Positions 6,874-9,146 of a stretch of 9,146 bases of DNA are shown here, piece by piece. This DNA comes from Lachnospiraceae bacterium UBA3632 (lineage in GTDB: Bacteria > Bacillota > Clostridia > Lachnospirales > Lachnospiraceae), in NCBI GenBank assembly GCA_002373975.1, contig DFKZ01000072.1, forward strand, positions 14,613-23,758, written 5' to 3'. Below the pieces are notes generated by a model. It ran no database searches, had not been told where the DNA came from, and worked only from the letters and a program-made list of their open reading frames with translations. The translations under genes and the position numbers were made by a program. The stretch's first letter is position 1. Every line of letters begins with the position of its first letter.

Positions 6874-6907
6874 ACTATTAATACGTATAAGGATCGCCAA
6901 AGGTTTT
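6874..6907 (-). promoter_or_regulatory. ECF-type promoter of the sigma-fusion gene
   Basis: On the minus strand AAAACC (plus 6902-6907), 16 bases, then CGTATTAATAGT (plus 6874-6885), preceded by a T/A-rich tract. Both boxes, the spacing and part of the flanks (TTTTTTAAAACCTTT, and AGTA-CAG after the -10) match the promoter at 4278-4311, while most of the spacer differs. The predicted start is near 6866, with a leader of about 80 bases. The match implies that one sigma factor, most simply the encoded one, reads both. Confidence 0.75.
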
Positions 6908-6959
6908 AAAAAATTAAAAAAAACTAAAAATTTTTATATAGAGCTATAATATAAGGCAC

Positions 6960-6988
6960 TTGACATGATATATATCGTGATATATACT
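6960..6988 (+). promoter_or_regulatory. Promoter of vapBC
   Basis: A perfect TTGACA -35 (6960-6965), 17 bases, then TATACT (6983-6988). Transcription would start near 6995, about 20 bases before the vapB ATG. It diverges from the sigma-fusion promoter about 50 bases to the left. Confidence 0.75.
6969..6986 (+). promoter_or_regulatory. Palindromic operator candidate of vapBC
   Basis: TATATATC, GT, GATATATA is an 18-base perfect inverted repeat lying in the spacer and overlapping the -10 box. VapB-VapC complexes generally repress their own operon by binding such palindromes through the AbrB-type domain of VapB. The A/T content makes chance palindromes easier, so the assignment rests mainly on position. 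Confidence 0.55.
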
Positions 6989-7015
6989 TATAGTGGAAAG
7001 AAGGTGATTATTTTG

Positions 7016-7243
7016 ATGACTGCAAAGATTTTTGAAAACGGAAGAAGCCAGGCTGTGAGACTGCCAAAGGAATATCGTTTTTCGTCGGATGAAGTTATGA
7101 TAAATCGGATCGGCGATATAGTAATACTTATGCCGAAAGCTGATAAATGGAAATCTTTCATGGATGCTATCGATATGTTTTCCTCTGATTTTATGGAAGA
7201 AGGTCGCGCATCTCAAACTGTACAGGAGCGTGAAGATTTATGA
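7016..7243 (+). CDS. vapB: VapB-type antitoxin with AbrB/MazE-like DNA-binding domain
   Basis: 75 residues. It neutralises the downstream PIN-domain RNase and, with it, represses the operon. The N-terminal swapped-hairpin AbrB-type domain is clear: AKIFENGRSQAVRLPKEYRF (3-22), DEVMINRIGDIVILMP (25-40). It is followed by a toxin-binding tail (DKWKSFMDAIDMFSSDFMEEGR). The frame is open back to 6965, but that earlier ATG is inside the -35 box. The ATG at 7016 has AAGGTG nine bases upstream and gives the normal family length. Its last four bases overlap the vapC start (ATGA), indicating translational coupling. Confidence 0.93.
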   Translation: MTAKIFENGRSQAVRLPKEYRFSSDEVMINRIGDIVILMPKADKWKSFMDAIDMFSSDFMEEGRASQTVQEREDL

Positions 7244-7641
7244 GATACATGCTCGATACAAATATCTGTATTTATGCAATTAAGCATAAACCGGAGAAGG
7301 TTTTCCAAAAGCTGAAAGAAACAGAACCGGAAAATGTCTGTATTTCTGCAGTGACATACGCGGAACTTATTCACGGGGTAGAAAAAAGTGCTGCTGTAGA
7401 AAAGAACAGAATAGCGCTGGCACTGCTTTTGTCAAATATCGAGATAATGAGCTTTGATGTAAATGCAGCGAATGAATATGGAACAATACGTGCTGATCTC
7501 GAGAACAAAGGGACACCTATCGGACCGCTTGATATGATGATCGCAGGACATGCGCGATCTTTGGGATATACTGTTGTTACCAACAACACAAGAGAATTTT
7601 CAAGGGTTAAGGGATTAAACCTTGAAAATTGGGCAGAGTGA
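7240..7641 (+). CDS. vapC: VapC-type PIN-domain ribonuclease toxin
   Basis: 133 residues, the usual VapC length. PIN-domain toxins are Mg-dependent endoribonucleases that cut tRNA or rRNA and arrest growth when free of VapB. Conserved acidic active-site residues are present: Asp6 in MLDTNIC, Glu42 in TYAELIHGVEKS and Asp98 in GPLDMMIAGHA. The C-terminal VTNNTREFSRVKGLNLENW motif (113-131) is typical of the family. There is no sign of damage, so it should be active. It overlaps vapB by four bases. Its RNA target cannot be told from sequence. Confidence 0.95.
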   Translation: MRYMLDTNICIYAIKHKPEKVFQKLKETEPENVCISAVTYAELIHGVEKSAAVEKNRIALALLLSNIEIMSFDVNAANEYGTIRADLENKGTPIGPLDMMIAGHARSLGYTVVTNNTREFSRVKGLNLENWAE

Positions 7642-7669
7642 TTCTAGTCGGCCGGAATCCCCGAAACCC

Positions 7670-7688
7670 AGTAAAAACTTGTTTTACT
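7670..7688. other. Hairpin between the convergent vapC and DUF6273-like genes
   Basis: AGTAAAA, loop ACTTG, TTTTACT is a perfect 7-bp stem about 28 bases after the vapC stop and about 85 bases after the end of the convergent minus-strand gene. Neither strand shows a following T-run, so it is a weak candidate for a two-way terminator. No other clear terminator is seen in the 130-base gap. Confidence 0.3.
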
Positions 7689-7771
7689 CCTCTGCGTTAA
7701 CCCACATAAGTTTTGTCAAGTTCAGTGTTTATGCGGATTTGACGCGTTTGCTCTACGTCAGACTCTCTGTC

Positions 7772-8728
7772 TTAATCGTTTATCTTCAAAACCTTTATCA
7801 TCGGTCTTACGCCAACTTTTTCATATATGCACGCGTTTCTTCTTGTAAAGCCGAATGACCTGACGCTTACATTACCGGCCGTAATATCACTGCTGAGGGC
7901 GTATGATGCGCTTCCTTCAGCTTCAGCCGGATATAAAAGCCCGGGATAATTTATAACCTCATCCGCCGGGATCACCTCCCCCGTTAAGGGGTCGATCACA
8001 TCTTCTGCGACCTCTATATAGGGCTCCGGGTCAAAAACTTCAGCTCCGTTTTCCGCTGCGGTCTGTGTTGATCCGGCCCACAGATAATCACTGAATTCTG
8101 TCACGAAATCATCATCCGGAAGCGTGACCTTGATTTCTCCGTTCCATTCCTGCATTTGTTCAATGACATCATCCGGAAAAACGCTGCTTAAAAATTCATC
8201 ATTGAGCCATTTACACAGGTTGGTATCTATAAACCTGCCGTTATACTCAGCGGAAGACTCTATCATTTCATTCAGATTCGTGAGCAAAGCACCTTCAGAT
8301 CCATCTTCGACAGCGTTTTCAGAAAGCTTCTCAAAATTGGCATTGTCTTCCATTGGTCTGGCGTCGATCACCTTTTCGGATATAAGATAAAGACAGTTTT
8401 CATCTTCGTAATACACGATCCAGCCAAGATCTTCGGATTCGTAGCTTCCGATGCTTATCCTGTCACCGGCGGATGAATGGGAAAGCAGTGTCATTTTGTC
8501 AGGTTCCGTGACATCCGCCTCACAGAGCTGCTCGTCAGTGATCAGCCCATCGTCTTCGTCGGTCATGCCATCTGCTTCTCCGGTTATGTCAGCCGCTTCT
8601 TCGGTCACCAACCCGTCAGGATCCTTTTTCAAGGCATTGTTACTCAGGAACATATGAGTCCCGATTCCCATAACTGCCAGCATGCAGGCGGATACTATTA
8701 TTATGTTTCTTTTCTTTAATTCTCTCAT
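7772..8728 (-). CDS. Membrane-anchored acidic protein with a diverged DUF6273-like domain
   Basis: 318 residues from the ATG at 8726-8728. A TTG-initiated extension to 8752 is possible but would contain the AGGAG that serves this ATG. Residues 1-7 are basic (MRELKKR), 8-28 form a signal anchor, and 33-80 are an acidic Thr-rich linker with degenerate DGLVTEE / DGMTDED / DGLITDE repeats. The rest (about 87-315) recalls the DUF6273 domain of the sigma fusion: GDRISIGSYES then LGWIVYYEDENCLYLISEKVID, LCKWLNDEFLSSVFPDD, and a final VGVRPMIKV. The WWLRT segment is replaced by SVRSFGFTRRNA, so it is a distant member. The CAP-domain gene ends 20 bases upstream, so the two are probably co-transcribed. 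Function unknown; probably extracytoplasmic. Confidence 0.8.
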   Translation of the reverse strand: MRELKKRNIIIVSACMLAVMGIGTHMFLSNNALKKDPDGLVTEEAADITGEADGMTDEDDGLITDEQLCEADVTEPDKMTLLSHSSAGDRISIGSYESEDLGWIVYYEDENCLYLISEKVIDARPMEDNANFEKLSENAVEDGSEGALLTNLNEMIESSAEYNGRFIDTNLCKWLNDEFLSSVFPDDVIEQMQEWNGEIKVTLPDDDFVTEFSDYLWAGSTQTAAENGAEVFDPEPYIEVAEDVIDPLTGEVIPADEVINYPGLLYPAEAEGSASYALSSDITAGNVSVRSFGFTRRNACIYEKVGVRPMIKVLKIND

Positions 8729-8748
8729 GTTAATTCTTCTCCTAATGA

Positions 8749-9146
8749 TCAATAGAATGTAAACTGCTGTGTGTAGTAGGTATACTCATATGGTGTATAC
8801 GGCTTGTTTTCATAGGGAAACAGAATTCGGTGGAATACACCGACCGATATACCCTTGAAAGGTGTCTGACCGCTTTCCAGGCCATACAGAAGATTTCTTT
8901 TATGGCTTTCGGATTCTTTCCAGGCATTCATCGCGGATTCTACTGTTGTTTGTCCGCTTGCCAGATTCTCCCCGCCGTATTTCCATTCCGGAAGAGTCGT
9001 GGTCCATCTGGTACCGTCCGGTCTTGTGTGGCTGAAGGAGGCTATTGTTTCAAGCGCTCTCGTATCAGACCCGTTCTGCAGTGATTCGTTATAATTAAGC
9101 GCGTTTAATCCGTTTTCGATCCTGTATGCATTTGTCAGATCTGCAA
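8749..9146 (-). CDS. CAP/SCP-domain protein, C-terminal 131 residues
   Basis: The minus-strand frame is open from the window edge to TGA at 8749-8751; the N-terminus is outside. The visible part is most of a bacterial CAP (cysteine-rich secretory, antigen 5, PR-1) domain: NAYRIENGLNALNYNESLQ at its start, SFSHTRPDGTRW, GGENLASG, AWKESESHKRNLLYG and a closing TQQFTF strand. The His of FSH, Glu of GEN and His of ESH match the characteristic CAP cleft residues. Such bacterial proteins are normally secreted, but the signal is not in view and their role is usually unknown. The shorter ATG-started frames at 8925-8931 are internal to it. Stop and following gene are 20 bases apart, with AGGAG in between. 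Confidence 0.9.
   Translation of the reverse strand, partial: ADLTNAYRIENGLNALNYNESLQNGSDTRALETIASFSHTRPDGTRWTTTLPEWKYGGENLASGQTTVESAMNAWKESESHKRNLLYGLESGQTPFKGISVGVFHRILFPYENKPYTPYEYTYYTQQFTFY

Noticed and set aside
6944..7216. A 90-codon minus-strand open frame over vapB
   Set aside because: It is the shadow of vapB, lacks a ribosome site and would run across the vapBC promoter.
7788..7815. A plus-strand AAAACC followed 16 bases later by CG, like the ECF promoter
   Set aside because: The downstream box is CGCCAACTTTT rather than CGTATTAATAGT, it lies in coding sequence and no gene follows on that strand.
1..9146. CRISPR array, tRNA or rRNA gene, insertion sequence
   Set aside because: No evenly spaced short repeats, cloverleaf-like segments, rRNA signatures or transposase-like frames were seen by eye.

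Overview
The window looks like chromosomal DNA of a Gram-positive Clostridia-type bacterium, most likely Lachnospiraceae. This rests on recalled resemblance of the PNPase and S15 proteins, the AGGAG-type ribosome sites, an ECF sigma factor carrying C-terminal DUF6273-type domains, and the Tyr/Asp-rich lipoprotein. No database search was possible. Seven genes are on the minus strand and reading in that direction gives: CAP-domain protein (partial), membrane-anchored DUF6273-like protein, [vapBC on the opposite strand], sigma-factor fusion, small membrane protein, lipoprotein, rpsO, pnp (partial). The vapBC pair is the only plus-strand locus.

Right end (7772-9146, minus): the C-terminal part of a CAP/SCP-domain protein is followed after 20 bases by a membrane-anchored acidic protein whose extracytoplasmic part looks like a diverged DUF6273 domain. 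These two probably form an operon.

Middle (6874-7641): a compact vapBC toxin-antitoxin module with a near-consensus promoter overlapped by an 18-base palindrome. Its promoter region is divergent from that of the sigma gene.

Core of interest (2265-6907, minus): an 811-residue protein joins a complete ECF sigma factor to one or two hydrophobic segments and two tandem DUF6273-type domains. It is followed by a small Gln-rich three-helix membrane protein and a large secreted lipoprotein. The sigma gene and the two-gene operon after it are each preceded by the same unusual promoter: AAAACC, exactly 16 bases, then CGTATTAATAGT, with an A/T-rich upstream tract. The simplest reading is a self-contained envelope-sensing regulon: a sigma factor tethered to its own sensor, activating itself and a membrane/lipoprotein pair. 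No separate anti-sigma gene is visible. The sigma gene's probable terminator is a perfect 16-bp A/T-rich inverted repeat that contains the -35 element of the next promoter.

Left end (1-2214, minus): a conserved rpsO-pnp housekeeping pair. Each gene has its own good sigma-A-type promoter and a structured leader: a candidate S15 autoregulatory leader, and a long base-paired hairpin in the pnp leader that recalls the RNase III-processed pnp leader of enteric bacteria. A strong hairpin terminator follows rpsO.
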